A stretch of DNA of 64,000 bases from Terrihabitans soli (GCF_014191545.1 NZ_AP023361.1:2694501-2758500), one strand, 5' to 3'; counted from the first letter of the stretch, positions 47,524-56,208 are shown. Notes: generated by a model not told the origin, from the sequence alone. Program-made: numbers and translations.

Positions 47524-47554
47524 TCCTTTCGATGGTTGAACGACATCGAAAGGA
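47524..47554 (-). promoter_or_regulatory. SD-sequestering hairpin in front of the 23-codon ORF
   Basis: TCCTTTCGATG (47524-47534) and CATCGAAAGGA (47544-47554) are perfect 11-bp inverted repeats around a 9-nt loop. In the minus-strand RNA the 3' arm is CAUCGAAAGGA, whose AAAGGA is the first part of the SD AAAGGAGG. Folding would hide half of the ribosome site, so the element looks like an RNA switch (thermal, ligand or ribosome controlled). Confidence 0.55.
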
Positions 47555-47650
47555 TGGTGGCGGTTTGCCTGCGCCGCGACTGCGCGTTTTGACGCAGGGA
47601 ATTCTTTTTGGGTTTAAGGGGTTACCGCACCGTCATCCGTAAATGGAGCG

Positions 47651-49378
47651 TTAAGCCGCCGGGCGTTGCGGGCCTGTATTGACATGAAAATCGGCGCCGT
47701 TGCCGGTCTGGGCAATGTAGCCCGCACGAATGACGAAATCCGAGAAGTGCTCGCCCGTCTGACGGTTCTTGGCAAAATCGCCGAGGATCGGATCGAGCGC
47801 CGCGAGAATCTCCGGCTCGCCGACGTCTTCAAGGTACAGCTTGGACAGACGCTCGCCGTTGAAGGCCGCGCCGAGATAAAGATTGTACTTGCCGGGACCT
47901 TTGCCGACGAAGCCGATCTCCGCGAGATAGGGACGCGCGCAGCCATTCGGGCAGCCGGTCATGCGCACGACGATCTCTTCGTCCGCGATGCCGTGCTTCT
48001 CGGCAATGTCTTCGAACGCGGTGATGAGGCTCGGCAGATAGCGTTCGCTTTCGGCAAGCGCGAGGCCGCAGGTCGGCAGCGCGACGCAGGCCATGGCGTT
48101 GCGGCGGATCGGCGAAGCCTTGTCGGTCAGGCCGTATTCGGCGACGAGCCGTTCGACCTCGGGGCGCTTTTCATCCGAGATATTGGCGATGATGACGTTC
48201 TGGTTCGACGTCATGCGGAACTCGCCGTCCAGCACTTCGGCGATGCGGCGAAGACCGGTCATGATGCGCGGTCCGCCGTCCCAATCCTTGATGCGGCCGT
48301 TCTCGATGAACAGCGTCAGATGATTGCGTCCGTCTTCGCTCTTCGACCAGCCATAGCGGTCGCCGGTATGGGTGAATTTGAACGGCCGCGGCTCTCCGAG
48401 GGCCACGCCGATGCGACGCCCGACTTCGCGGCGCCAGGCATCGAGGCCGCGGTCTTCGACCGTATATTTCACGCGCGCATGCGCACGGTTGGTGCGGTCG
48501 CCCCAATCGCGCTGCACCGTCAATACGGATTCGGCGGCCTTCAGAGCATGTTCGGGACGCACGAAGCCGAGGACATCCGCGGTGCGCGGATAGGTCTTCA
48601 CATCGCCATGGGTCATGCCCATGCCGCCGCCGACCGTGACGTTCCAGCCTTCGAGTTCGCCCTTGTCGTTCAGGATGGCGATGAAGCCGAGATCGTGGGC
48701 GAAAATGTCGACATCGTTTTGCGGCGGCACCGCAACGACCGTTTTGAATTTCCGCGGCAGATAGGTCTCACCATAGATCGGCTCGACGACTGTCGCGGTC
48801 TCTTCGCCGCCCGCGACCTTCTCGCCGTTCAGCCAGATCTCGCGATAGGCACCGGTGCGCGGCAGAAGATAATCCGAAATATTCTTGCCGAGCTCATAGG
48901 CCGCCTTGTGTGCGCCCGACTGATGCGGGTTCGAGGCGGTCATCACGTTTCTATTGACGTCGCCGCAGGCGGCGATGGTGTCGAGCAGAACGGAATCGAG
49001 TTTCTGGATCGAGGCGCGGGCGTTGAACTTGATGACGCCGTGCAGCTGGAACGTCTCGCGCGTCGTCAGACGCATCGTGCCATTGCCGTAATCGCGGGCG
49101 ATCTGATCCATCGCAAGCCATTGCGCGGGCGTCGTCACGCCCCCCGGAATGCGCACGCGGATCATGAAGGAGAAGGCCTTCTCCATCTTCTTCTTGGAAC
49201 GTTCAGCGCGCAGATCGCGCTCGTCCTGAAGATACATGCCGTGGAATTTGACGAGCTGCTGATCGTCTTCGGTGATCTCGCCGGTGATTTCGCGGTCGAG
49301 ACCTTCGGCAAGTGTGCCGCGGAGATAATGGGATTTGGTCTTCAGCCCTTCATTGCGGGCAAGCGGCTTGTCGGTCAT
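47651..49378 (-). CDS. cysI: sulfite reductase hemoprotein (beta) subunit
   Basis: 575 aa, typical CysI length. It carries both Cys pairs that hold the coupled 4Fe-4S cluster and siroheme: CVALPTCGLALAESERYLP and TGCPNGCARPYLAE. Basic sulfite-binding segments such as RLTTRETFQLHGV and VGGGMGMTHGD are also seen. It reduces sulfite to sulfide with six electrons from CysJ. The ATG lies 5 bp after the cysJ stop, so the order is cysJ-cysI in one operon. No cysH or cysG is adjacent. Confidence 0.95.
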   Translation of the reverse strand: MTDKPLARNEGLKTKSHYLRGTLAEGLDREITGEITEDDQQLVKFHGMYLQDERDLRAERSKKKMEKAFSFMIRVRIPGGVTTPAQWLAMDQIARDYGNGTMRLTTRETFQLHGVIKFNARASIQKLDSVLLDTIAACGDVNRNVMTASNPHQSGAHKAAYELGKNISDYLLPRTGAYREIWLNGEKVAGGEETATVVEPIYGETYLPRKFKTVVAVPPQNDVDIFAHDLGFIAILNDKGELEGWNVTVGGGMGMTHGDVKTYPRTADVLGFVRPEHALKAAESVLTVQRDWGDRTNRAHARVKYTVEDRGLDAWRREVGRRIGVALGEPRPFKFTHTGDRYGWSKSEDGRNHLTLFIENGRIKDWDGGPRIMTGLRRIAEVLDGEFRMTSNQNVIIANISDEKRPEVERLVAEYGLTDKASPIRRNAMACVALPTCGLALAESERYLPSLITAFEDIAEKHGIADEEIVVRMTGCPNGCARPYLAEIGFVGKGPGKYNLYLGAAFNGERLSKLYLEDVGEPEILAALDPILGDFAKNRQTGEHFSDFVIRAGYIAQTGNGADFHVNTGPQRPAA

Positions 49379-49383
49379 CGCAC

Positions 49384-51204
49384 TCAGTACACGTCGGTGA
49401 GGTAACGCTTCTCGCTTTCGAGAGCGCGGACGGCGGCTTCGGCATTCTCGTCCGACAGCGCCTTCACATCGGCATAGGCGCGCACAAGAGAATTGCGCAC
49501 ATCCTTGGCCATGTTCTTGGCATCGCCGCAGACATAGAATTTGGCGCCGGTTTCAAGCCAGTCAATGACCGCCTTGCGCTTGCTCCAGATCTTGTCCTGC
49601 ACATAGACTTTCTGCGGCGTGTCGCGCGAGAAGGCGAGATCGATGGCGTGCAGATAGCCGTCCGCCTGATATTCCTGCCAGTCGAGCTGGTAGAGGAAAT
49701 CGTGCGTGTACTGGCGGTCGCCGAAGAAGAGCCAGTTGCGGCCCTTGGCTTCGATGGCGCGGCGCTCCTGCACAAAAGCGCGGAACGGCGCAACGCCCGT
49801 GCCGGGGCCGACCATGATGATGTCGCGATCGGCTTCCGGCAGGCGGAAATGCTTGTTCGTCTTCACCTTGGCGCGGAGCTTGTCGCCCTTTTTCACGCGG
49901 TCGGCGAGATAGGTCGAGGCAACGCCGAGGCGCGGACGGCCGAACGCCTCATAGCGCACAGCGGAAACGAGGAGATGCACCTCATCGCCCACTTCCTTCT
50001 GGGCGGAGGCGATCGAATAGGCGCGCGGCGCGAGCGGACGCGTCACATCGTAAAGCTGGGAGATCGACAGGCGCGAGGGGAACTCGGCGAGAAGATCAAT
50101 GAGCTGGCGGCCGGTGATCCATTCGCGCGCCTTCTCGGGATTGGCGACGAGATCGCGCACCGCCTGATTGGGGCTGATGGACGCGAACTTCTCGAGCGAT
50201 TTCAGCGACAGCGTATTGATGTCGCGATCCTCGACGAGCGTCTGGCGCAGATTGATGTTCTTGCCGTGGCCGGTGACACGCATGATCGCTTCAGCAAGGC
50301 CGGGATCGTTCGTCGGATAGATGTCGAGCGCATCGCCCGGCTCATAGGCGACATCGCCTTCGAAACCGATGGCGACGTGGTACGTCTCTTTCGCCGAGCG
50401 CGAGGAGTTGAGATTGACGTGATCGACGATCTCGCCCTGGAACGGCGCATCGGACACCGGAGCGCGCGCACCGAAATCGACTTCGATGAGTTGGCCGCTG
50501 GCCGGAGCGCCGGCTGCTGGCGCAGGCGCGATTGTATCGAGCGTCGACTCGATCCATTTCGAAGCCGGCGTCTGGAAATCGAGATCGCAATCGACGCGCT
50601 TGACCGCGCGCTTGCCGCCGAGCGCTTCGAGACGCTCGTCGATCTTTTTGCCGACGCCGCAGAAATCGACATAAGCGGTGTCGCCGAGCGCCAGCACGCC
50701 GAATTCGACGCCGTCGAGTTTCGGGGCCGCATCGCTCATCAGCTCTTCATAGGCGCGCACGGCGCGGGCCGGCGGATCGCCCTCGCCCCAGGTCGCGGCG
50801 ATGACGATGAGCTTCTTGGCCTTGGTGAGATCGGCGGGCTTCAGATCGGCGAAATCGACGACGTTCGGCTTGAAGCCCTTCTTGCGGGCCGCCTTGGCCA
50901 TATCGGCCGCGAGCTTTTCGGAATTTCCGCTTTCGGTCGCAAAGACGATGGTCAGGGGCTCGGAAGTCTTGGATTCCGCGGCTGGAGCCGCCTGCACCTG
51001 GCCGAGAGCCTGGGCCAAACCTTGCGTTTGATACTGAAGCTGCTGCGGGGAGATGCCGGCGCCGACATCGTACCCGGTCAGAAATCCGGCCAGCCAGGCG
51101 CGCTGAAGCGGGGTCGAATTCGACATCACCTGATTGAGGCGCGCGATCTCCTCTTCATTGAAGGGGGCCGTGCTCGGGATCGGCGTCGAACTCATGAACC
51201 GCAT
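49384..51204 (-). CDS. cysJ: sulfite reductase (NADPH) flavoprotein alpha subunit
   Basis: 606 aa, close to E. coli CysJ (599) and colinear with it. Flavodoxin domain about 85-230 (IVFATESGNSEKLAADMAKA, LGDTAYVDFCGVGKKIDERL), FAD-binding segment RAYSIASAQKEV, NADPH-binding GPGTGVAPFRAFVQERR and the C-terminal ERYLTDVY-type end (here KRYLTDVY). It moves electrons from NADPH through FAD and FMN to CysI. A CysJ partner is less common in rhizobia, where CysI-type enzymes often work with other donors. Start at 51204; an ATG three codons later is equally possible. A palindrome lies about 45 bp upstream. Confidence 0.94.
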   Translation of the reverse strand: MRFMSSTPIPSTAPFNEEEIARLNQVMSNSTPLQRAWLAGFLTGYDVGAGISPQQLQYQTQGLAQALGQVQAAPAAESKTSEPLTIVFATESGNSEKLAADMAKAARKKGFKPNVVDFADLKPADLTKAKKLIVIAATWGEGDPPARAVRAYEELMSDAAPKLDGVEFGVLALGDTAYVDFCGVGKKIDERLEALGGKRAVKRVDCDLDFQTPASKWIESTLDTIAPAPAAGAPASGQLIEVDFGARAPVSDAPFQGEIVDHVNLNSSRSAKETYHVAIGFEGDVAYEPGDALDIYPTNDPGLAEAIMRVTGHGKNINLRQTLVEDRDINTLSLKSLEKFASISPNQAVRDLVANPEKAREWITGRQLIDLLAEFPSRLSISQLYDVTRPLAPRAYSIASAQKEVGDEVHLLVSAVRYEAFGRPRLGVASTYLADRVKKGDKLRAKVKTNKHFRLPEADRDIIMVGPGTGVAPFRAFVQERRAIEAKGRNWLFFGDRQYTHDFLYQLDWQEYQADGYLHAIDLAFSRDTPQKVYVQDKIWSKRKAVIDWLETGAKFYVCGDAKNMAKDVRNSLVRAYADVKALSDENAEAAVRALESEKRYLTDVY

Positions 51205-51249
51205 CTCTAATAATGGGATGGTTCACATACCTCATGAGTGTTGGAAAGT

Positions 51250-51267
51250 ATTCTACTAATTTAGAAT
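51250..51267. promoter_or_regulatory. palindrome ATTCTA-N6-TAGAAT upstream of cysJ
   Basis: ATTCTA (51250-51255), CTAATT, TAGAAT (51262-51267): a perfect 6-bp dyad in an AT-rich island between the divergent cysJ and mobB genes. Size and composition fit an operator, for instance of an Rrf2-type or LysR-type sulfur regulator. The regulator is not in the window. Confidence 0.4.
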
Positions 51268-51363
51268 GCATTTAATTGATCGTAACCAGGAAACGCCCGG
51301 AAGGACCGAGGCTTGACCGGTGCGGGCGGCACGACCAGTTTGCCCGGCAGCAGGGAGAGACAT

Positions 51364-51879
51364 GTGCTTGTGATCGGACTGGCGGGCTGGAGCGGGGCGG
51401 GCAAGACGACCCTGCTCGAAAAGCTCATTCCGGAACTGACGCGGCGGGGGCTTTCGGTCTCGACCATGAAGCATGCCCATCACAATTTCGACGTCGACAA
51501 GCCCGGCAAAGACAGCTTCGTCCATCGGCAAGCCGGCGCGCGGGAAGTGCTGATCGCCAGCGCGAACCGTTTCGCCCTGATGCACGAGCTGCGCGGCGCC
51601 CCTGAGCCGGCCCTGAACGACCTCATCGGCAAGCTGTCGCCGGTCGATCTCGTCATTATCGAGGGCTACAAAACCGCCCCTCATCCAAAAATCGAGATTT
51701 GGCGGGCCGCCAACGGCAAGGACTTCATTCACCCGAAGGACCAAACCATCCGCGCCATCGCGGCGGACGAGAAGCTGACCGGCCTGCCCATCCCGGCCGT
51801 CGATCTCAACGATGCCAAAGCCGTGGCCGATCTGATCCTGACGGAAGCCAGGCCCCTCGCGGAAATCTTCAGGACCTAG
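51364..51879 (+). CDS. mobB: molybdopterin-guanine dinucleotide biosynthesis protein B
   Basis: 171 aa P-loop GTPase: [40 protein letters not shown] and [10 protein letters not shown], all typical of MobB, which assists MobA in attaching GMP to molybdopterin. I chose the GTG at 51364 because AGGGAGAG lies just upstream and conserved sequence begins there; the frame runs 17 codons further to a TTG. Its last 11 bases overlap the end of the convergent mobA gene. Confidence 0.9.
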   Translation: MLVIGLAGWSGAGKTTLLEKLIPELTRRGLSVSTMKHAHHNFDVDKPGKDSFVHRQAGAREVLIASANRFALMHELRGAPEPALNDLIGKLSPVDLVIIEGYKTAPHPKIEIWRAANGKDFIHPKDQTIRAIAADEKLTGLPIPAVDLNDAKAVADLILTEARPLAEIFRT

Positions 51880-52492
51880 ACGCGATCAGCTTTTCCGCCT
51901 CGACGAGTTCTTCCGGGGTGTTGGCGTTAAAGAAGGGATCGACCGGCTTATCCGGCCAGATCACGCTGACGACGCCGTGCCGTGCGGTCCAGCGGTCAAT
52001 CTTGCGCATGTCCTCCTCGACCAGAGCGTGCCGCAGGTCGCCGCGCAGCGAGACCTTCCAGAGCCCGTTGACCGGATAGGTCTGCTCGCCCGCCTGGGCC
52101 TGGGCCAAAGGCGTTCCCGCCGCCTCTCGCGCCTCATGCAGACGGGCCACAAAATCCTTTGGCAGAAAAGGCGAATCCGCTGCGACCGAGACCACCCAGC
52201 CGACATCCGGCCTGCTCTTCGCCGTCCAGTCGAGCGCCGCCAGAATGCCGGCCAGCGGGCCGGCAAAACCCGGCACATCGTCGGCAATGACGGTCAGGCC
52301 CGTCGCCGCAAAGCGCGCCGGATCGCCATTGGCGTTGAGGATCAGGGCCTCGCATTGCGGGCGGAGGGCGGCGATGGCGAGGTCGAGGATCGTGCTGCCA
52401 CCGATCTTCAGCAGGGGCTTGTCGCCTCCGCCCATGCGCCGCGCGAGCCCTCCCGCGAGAAGCACGCCGATCGTCTTCGGGATGTCTGCCAT
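51869..52492 (-). CDS. mobA: molybdenum cofactor guanylyltransferase
   Basis: 207 aa nucleotidyltransferase with [20 protein letters not shown] (GTP-binding start), [20 protein letters not shown] and [14 protein letters not shown]. It links GMP to molybdopterin to give MGD for DMSO-reductase-family enzymes such as nitrate reductase or formate dehydrogenase. It is arranged tail-to-tail with mobB, sharing 11 bp, which is unusual since the two are normally in one operon. Confidence 0.93.
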   Translation of the reverse strand: MADIPKTIGVLLAGGLARRMGGGDKPLLKIGGSTILDLAIAALRPQCEALILNANGDPARFAATGLTVIADDVPGFAGPLAGILAALDWTAKSRPDVGWVVSVAADSPFLPKDFVARLHEAREAAGTPLAQAQAGEQTYPVNGLWKVSLRGDLRHALVEEDMRKIDRWTARHGVVSVIWPDKPVDPFFNANTPEELVEAEKLIASRS

Positions 52493-52579
52493 GACCTAGA
52501 TCTCGCCGCGCCTTTAAGTGCCCCGGGGGCAACACCAGAGATTGATGTGCGCCTCCGACGAATTACGAAAGATTGTGCC

Positions 52580-52604
52580 GGAACCTTACTGCATTTGACC
52601 CGTT
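52580..52604 (+). promoter_or_regulatory. consensus EcfG (general stress) promoter of the receiver gene at 52654
   Basis: GGAAC (52580-52584), exactly 16 nt, CGTT (52601-52604): a full match to the alphaproteobacterial EcfG/RpoE2 consensus, in the right direction and 49 bp before the ATG. It is the only complete match I found in front of a gene here. Confidence 0.6.
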
Positions 52605-52653
52605 GTTTGGTTTCCTCAGGAAGAGGCCATCATAGGTTAATGGGCTAGGGCAA

Positions 52654-53034
52654 ATGAGCAGTAACGGCAGCAAGCCGAAATGGCGGGTTCTCATCGTCGA
52701 AGACGAGTTCATCGTCGGTCTGCATCTCGAAAGCATCCTCGAACGTCTCGGGCATGAAGTCGTGGGCGTCGTCGCCGAGGAGGCCGAGGCCCTTCATCTT
52801 GTCGCCACCGAACAGCCCGACCTCATCGTCACCGACATCCATCTCGCCCGCGGCGGCGACGGACTGAAGGTCGCCCGCGAAGCGCAGGAAAAATACGGCG
52901 CCCGCACCGTCGTCATCACCGGCCACCGCGACGGCCAGACCTTCCTGAAAGCCGAAGAAGCCGGCGCCCGCGCTTTCCTGCGCAAACCGTTCGGCCTGAC
53001 GGAAGTCGAGAACGTCTTCTCCCATATCGGCTGA
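52654..53034 (+). CDS. single-domain response regulator, probable general-stress gene
   Basis: 126 aa receiver-only protein: VLIVEDEFIVGLHLESIL, phospho-acceptor Asp in LIVTDIHLARGGDG, VITGHRD (switch Thr) and the Lys of FLRKPFG. No kinase or output domain. A consensus EcfG promoter precedes it, so it may act in or under the general stress response, as the single receivers SdrG and MrrA-like proteins do in other Alphaproteobacteria. It lies between mobA (divergent) and pxpC (convergent), unlinked in function to either. Start: ATG after GGGCTAGGGCAA. Confidence 0.88.
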   Translation: MSSNGSKPKWRVLIVEDEFIVGLHLESILERLGHEVVGVVAEEAEALHLVATEQPDLIVTDIHLARGGDGLKVAREAQEKYGARTVVITGHRDGQTFLKAEEAGARAFLRKPFGLTEVENVFSHIG

Positions 53035-53060
53035 ACGCGCCGGAAGGCTTCTTATCTTTT

Positions 53061-54041
53061 CTAAATTTGGACGCCTGCGCGGACGGGAACGATCGTGTTC
53101 GCCATCGATCTGTAGGCGTGCGCGGCTTCGGCGCGCGCCTCTTCCGCCTCGGTCATCGTCACTTTGCGGAAACGGATCTCATGGCCGGGCATAAGACGGC
53201 CGGCGCGAAAGAGATCGGCCGTAATGACGACGGCGATCTTCGGATAGCCGCCCGTTGTCTGACAATCGTTGAGAAGAAGGATCGGCTGGCTCGATCCCGG
53301 CACCTGCACCGCACCGGGCACGGTCGCATCGGAGGCGATATCGGCGCTCTTTGAGTGCGCGAGCACCGGTCCATCGAGGCGCATGCCCATGCGGTCAAGA
53401 TCGCGCGACACGGTGAAAGGCCTGCCGAAAAAGGCGCTCTGCGCTTCTTCCTTAAAATAATCGGCCTGCGGCCCGGGCAGAGCGCGGAGCACCGGCGATG
53501 CGACGAAAGAGGGCGGCCGGAGCAGCGTGTGGCACGGCGCATCCGGCGCTCCATCATGCAAAAGCTTCAGCACGCCGCCGGTCTGCAGCGGCTTGCCGTC
53601 GAGGCCGCCGAAACCGCCGCGCAGAAAGGTCGAGCGCGAGCCGAGCTGTTCGGGAACATCGAAGCCGCCAAGGGCCGCGAGATAGGCAACCGCCGTATCC
53701 GCAAAGGGCGAGACGCTGACGACGTCGCCGTCCTGCAGATCGACGGCGCGCCAGGCGGGCCATTCCTGAACCGTGCCTTTACGCTCGACGAGAAGCGGCA
53801 CGGATGTGCCGGCGAGCGCGATGCGCCCAGCCTTTCCCTCAAAGCGAAGAACCGGCCCGGGCGAGCGCAATTCGAGCGCCGCACTATTCGCATCATTGCC
53901 CACGATGCGGTTGGAGAGTCTGAAGCTCAGCGGATCGAGCGCACCGGAATGCGGCACGCCGAGCGCCAGCAGGCCCGTCCGTCCGCCATCTTGCAGCGTT
54001 GTCTGCAGCCCGCCCTGCACAATGTGAAAACCGGCGCTCAT
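53061..54041 (-). CDS. pxpC: 5-oxoprolinase subunit C (biotin-dependent carboxyltransferase-like)
   Basis: 326 aa of the AHS2/PxpC family: FHIVQGGLQTTLQDGGRTGL at the start, GVPHSGALDPLSFRLSN, RDLDRMGMRLDGP and ILLLNDCQTTGGYPKIA. With PxpA and PxpB it forms the ATP-dependent enzyme that opens 5-oxoproline (pyroglutamate) to glutamate. Its ATG overlaps the pxpB stop by 4 bp. Confidence 0.92.
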   Translation of the reverse strand: MSAGFHIVQGGLQTTLQDGGRTGLLALGVPHSGALDPLSFRLSNRIVGNDANSAALELRSPGPVLRFEGKAGRIALAGTSVPLLVERKGTVQEWPAWRAVDLQDGDVVSVSPFADTAVAYLAALGGFDVPEQLGSRSTFLRGGFGGLDGKPLQTGGVLKLLHDGAPDAPCHTLLRPPSFVASPVLRALPGPQADYFKEEAQSAFFGRPFTVSRDLDRMGMRLDGPVLAHSKSADIASDATVPGAVQVPGSSQPILLLNDCQTTGGYPKIAVVITADLFRAGRLMPGHEIRFRKVTMTEAEEARAEAAHAYRSMANTIVPVRAGVQI

Positions 54042-54769
54042 GTCGATTTTGCTCCGCGCACGAGCTGATCAAATTCGGCGGCGCTGACCGGCGTAAACTG
54101 CACGCGATCGCCGGGCGCGAACAGGCTCGGCGGATGGGCCCTGTGATCGAACAGGCGAAGGGGCGTCCGGCCGATCAGGCGCCAGCCGCCCGGGCTCTCG
54201 ACGGGATAGATTGCGGTCAGCTCACTTGCGATGGCGACGGAGCCCGCGGGAACGCGTGTCCGCGGCACGTCGAGCCGGGGCAGGCGCAAGGGCTCGGGCA
54301 GATCGCCGAGATAGGCGAAGCCCGGCAGGAAGCCGAGCATATAGACATGATAGGTCTGCCCGGCGTGGAGTGCGGCCGCCGCCTCCCGTGTGAGCCCGGC
54401 GGCGCGGGCGGTCTCATCGAGATCCGGCCCGTCATAGAGAACCGGCACAGTCCAGGTCCTGCCCTCCCCGGCGGACGCTGCGCCCTCGAGCGACAGATCG
54501 CCGATCCGGGCGGCCAGATCGGCAAAGCCGATCGCGGCCGGGTCGTAGTGGACGGTGAGCGAGCGGAACGTCGGCACGTATTCACGCACGCCCGGAATGG
54601 CCGCTGCCACGATTGCATCGCGCGCCGCCAGAACGCGCGCGCTCGTCTCGCGCCCGATGGTCTGGCCGAACTCAAGCGTCACCGCCGCGTCGCCGAGCGC
54701 GAGCATTGTGGCGCTCAGATTTATTTTCGATTCGCCCGTCATTTCCCCTATCCGCCCGAAGCGGGGCAT
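54038..54769 (-). CDS. pxpB: 5-oxoprolinase subunit B
   Basis: 243 aa of the AHS1/PxpB (KipI-like) family: GDAAVTLEFGQTIGRE, TYHVYMLGFLPGFAYLGDLP, RLDVPRTRVPAGSVAIA and PGGWRLIGRTPLRLFD. It is first in the minus-strand pair pxpB-pxpC and divergent from pxpA, with about 30 bp between starts, so all three 5-oxoprolinase genes share one short control region. Confidence 0.92.
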   Translation of the reverse strand: MPRFGRIGEMTGESKINLSATMLALGDAAVTLEFGQTIGRETSARVLAARDAIVAAAIPGVREYVPTFRSLTVHYDPAAIGFADLAARIGDLSLEGAASAGEGRTWTVPVLYDGPDLDETARAAGLTREAAAALHAGQTYHVYMLGFLPGFAYLGDLPEPLRLPRLDVPRTRVPAGSVAIASELTAIYPVESPGGWRLIGRTPLRLFDHRAHPPSLFAPGDRVQFTPVSAAEFDQLVRGAKST

Positions 54770-54800
54770 ATATAGTCATAAATGAAAGCTTACGGTGCGT

Positions 54801-55598
54801 ATGGCGTCTACGGCACGCAGGATCGATATCAACGCCGATCTCGGTGAAGGCTACGGCACCGACGAGGCTCTGCTCGCCATCGTTTCCAGCGCCAATATCG
54901 CCTGCGGTTTTCATGCAGGCGACGCTCAGACCATGCGGGCCGTGAGCCTTATCGCCGCCCAGAACAAAGTCGCGGTCGGCGCCCATCCCAGCTTCGACGA
55001 TCTCGGAAATTTCGGCCGCACGGTCATGAAAATGAGCATGGACGAGCTAGAATCGCTCATCGCTTATCAGATCGGCGTTCTCACCGAAGCCGCCGCCGAA
55101 AGCGGCGTTGCCCTTACTCATGTGAAGCCGCACGGCGCGCTCTACAATGTCGCCTCCGAGGACGAGGCGCATGCGCTGGCCATCGGCCGCGCCATCCGCG
55201 CCGCCGATCCGAAACTCATCTATCTCGGCTTCACCGGGCCTGTGATGCGCAGAGCCGCCGACAAGCTCGGCCTCGCCTTCGCCTCCGAAGCCTTTCCGGA
55301 TCGTCATTACACCGATGACGGCCAGCTGACGCCGCGTCCCGAACCTCTGTCGGTCATCAACAATCCGGTCGAGGTCACCGAGCGCGTCAAGCGCATGATG
55401 CAGGACGGCATGGTGCCCAGCGCCTCCGGCAAGCTCATCCCGATCGAGTTCGACTCGCTGTGCGTTCACGGCGATGAGCCGACGGCGGTGATGGTCGGGC
55501 GGGCGGTGCGCCGCGCCGTGGAAGATGCCGGCGCCGTGGTCGCGCCCTTGAGCGAAATTCTCGGCGGCGCTTCGGCGCACTCCCGGATCAGCGCATAA
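54801..55598 (+). CDS. pxpA: 5-oxoprolinase subunit A (LamB/YcsF family)
   Basis: 265 aa with the YcsF signature IDINADLGEGYGTD, SANIACGFHAGDAQTMR, VGAHPSFDDLGNFGR and VKPHGALYNVA. It is the metal-dependent subunit of the PxpABC enzyme that disposes of 5-oxoproline formed from damaged glutamine or glutathione. An in-frame GTG two codons upstream (54795) is a possible start; neither has a clear SD. The last 11 bases overlap the convergent lytic transglycosylase gene. Confidence 0.92.
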   Translation: MASTARRIDINADLGEGYGTDEALLAIVSSANIACGFHAGDAQTMRAVSLIAAQNKVAVGAHPSFDDLGNFGRTVMKMSMDELESLIAYQIGVLTEAAAESGVALTHVKPHGALYNVASEDEAHALAIGRAIRAADPKLIYLGFTGPVMRRAADKLGLAFASEAFPDRHYTDDGQLTPRPEPLSVINNPVEVTERVKRMMQDGMVPSASGKLIPIEFDSLCVHGDEPTAVMVGRAVRRAVEDAGAVVAPLSEILGGASAHSRISA

Positions 55599-56208
55599 TC
55601 GTCAGGTTCGCGGATGTGATCTGCGACTGAATGGATCTGATGCGGCGGTCATAGGCCGCCCAGTTCATCCGGCTGCCGCCACTCTTTCCGGCCTTCCCGC
55701 CTCCACCGCGCGCTACCACACCTGCCGGAGCGCCGAACGTCGCTTTCGGCACCTCGCCGCGCAGCGGATAGCCCTGTGCCGCCAGCACCTCGCGCACGCG
55801 CACACAGTAAGCGACGGATTTGTGCGAAAAGCGCGTCTCGCCATGACCGGCGCGGTATTTCATCACCGCGGTGCACACGTCTTCGTTCGCAAGCTTCCAG
55901 GCGCCGGCAAGATAATCGACGCCGTAGCGGATATTGGTCGCGGGATCTGAGAGCTCGGCGTTCGTTCCGGAAAAGCCGAGCATGCGCGCCGTCGATGGCA
56001 GGACCTGCATCAGGCCGATTTCACCGACATCGCCCAAAGCCGAAACGCGATAATTGCTTTCGACCGTCGCCACCGCGTCGGCGATCTCGCCGGGCAGGCC
56101 GCGGTGGACGGCCTCAGTCCGCACCATCACCCGCAGATCGACGGGATCGGGCGTTGCGAGCGCGGGCGTTGCCGCAAGAGGAAGAAGGAGAGCGGGAAGC
56201 AGACGCAT
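55588..56208 (-). CDS. lytic transglycosylase (SLT domain), exported
   Basis: 206 aa. Signal peptide MRLLPALLLPLAATPALA, then an SLT domain: catalytic Glu-50 in AVATVESNYRVSA, GEIGLMQVLPSTARMLGF, NIRYGVDYLAGAW and AVMKYRAGHGE. It cleaves peptidoglycan glycan strands to 1,6-anhydromuramyl ends in the periplasm. The C-terminal tail (GARGGGGKAGKSGG type) is Gly-rich. No secretion-system genes are near, so a general cell-wall role is likely. Confidence 0.88.
   Translation of the reverse strand: MRLLPALLLPLAATPALATPDPVDLRVMVRTEAVHRGLPGEIADAVATVESNYRVSALGDVGEIGLMQVLPSTARMLGFSGTNAELSDPATNIRYGVDYLAGAWKLANEDVCTAVMKYRAGHGETRFSHKSVAYCVRVREVLAAQGYPLRGEVPKATFGAPAGVVARGGGGKAGKSGGSRMNWAAYDRRIRSIQSQITSANLTIMR

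Larger units (their letters stand above)
47345..47650. other. 306-bp gap between cysI and yaiI
   Basis: It contains the 23-codon ORF, its hairpin and the terminator-like stem listed separately. It also has two smaller stems: TTCCC..GCGGGAA (about 47419-47441) and GGAACTCC-AGGAGTTTCC (about 47453-47471), the latter inside the ORF. The whole stretch is unusually rich in inverted repeats. Nothing else was recognised. Confidence 0.6.

Noticed and set aside
47515-47530. Remnant of a 16S rRNA 3' end
   Set aside because: The plus strand reads like the 16S end (TGGATCACCTCCTTT), but the upstream rRNA helix sequence is absent, and the minus strand has a start codon at ideal spacing plus a compensating hairpin. 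Not fully excluded.
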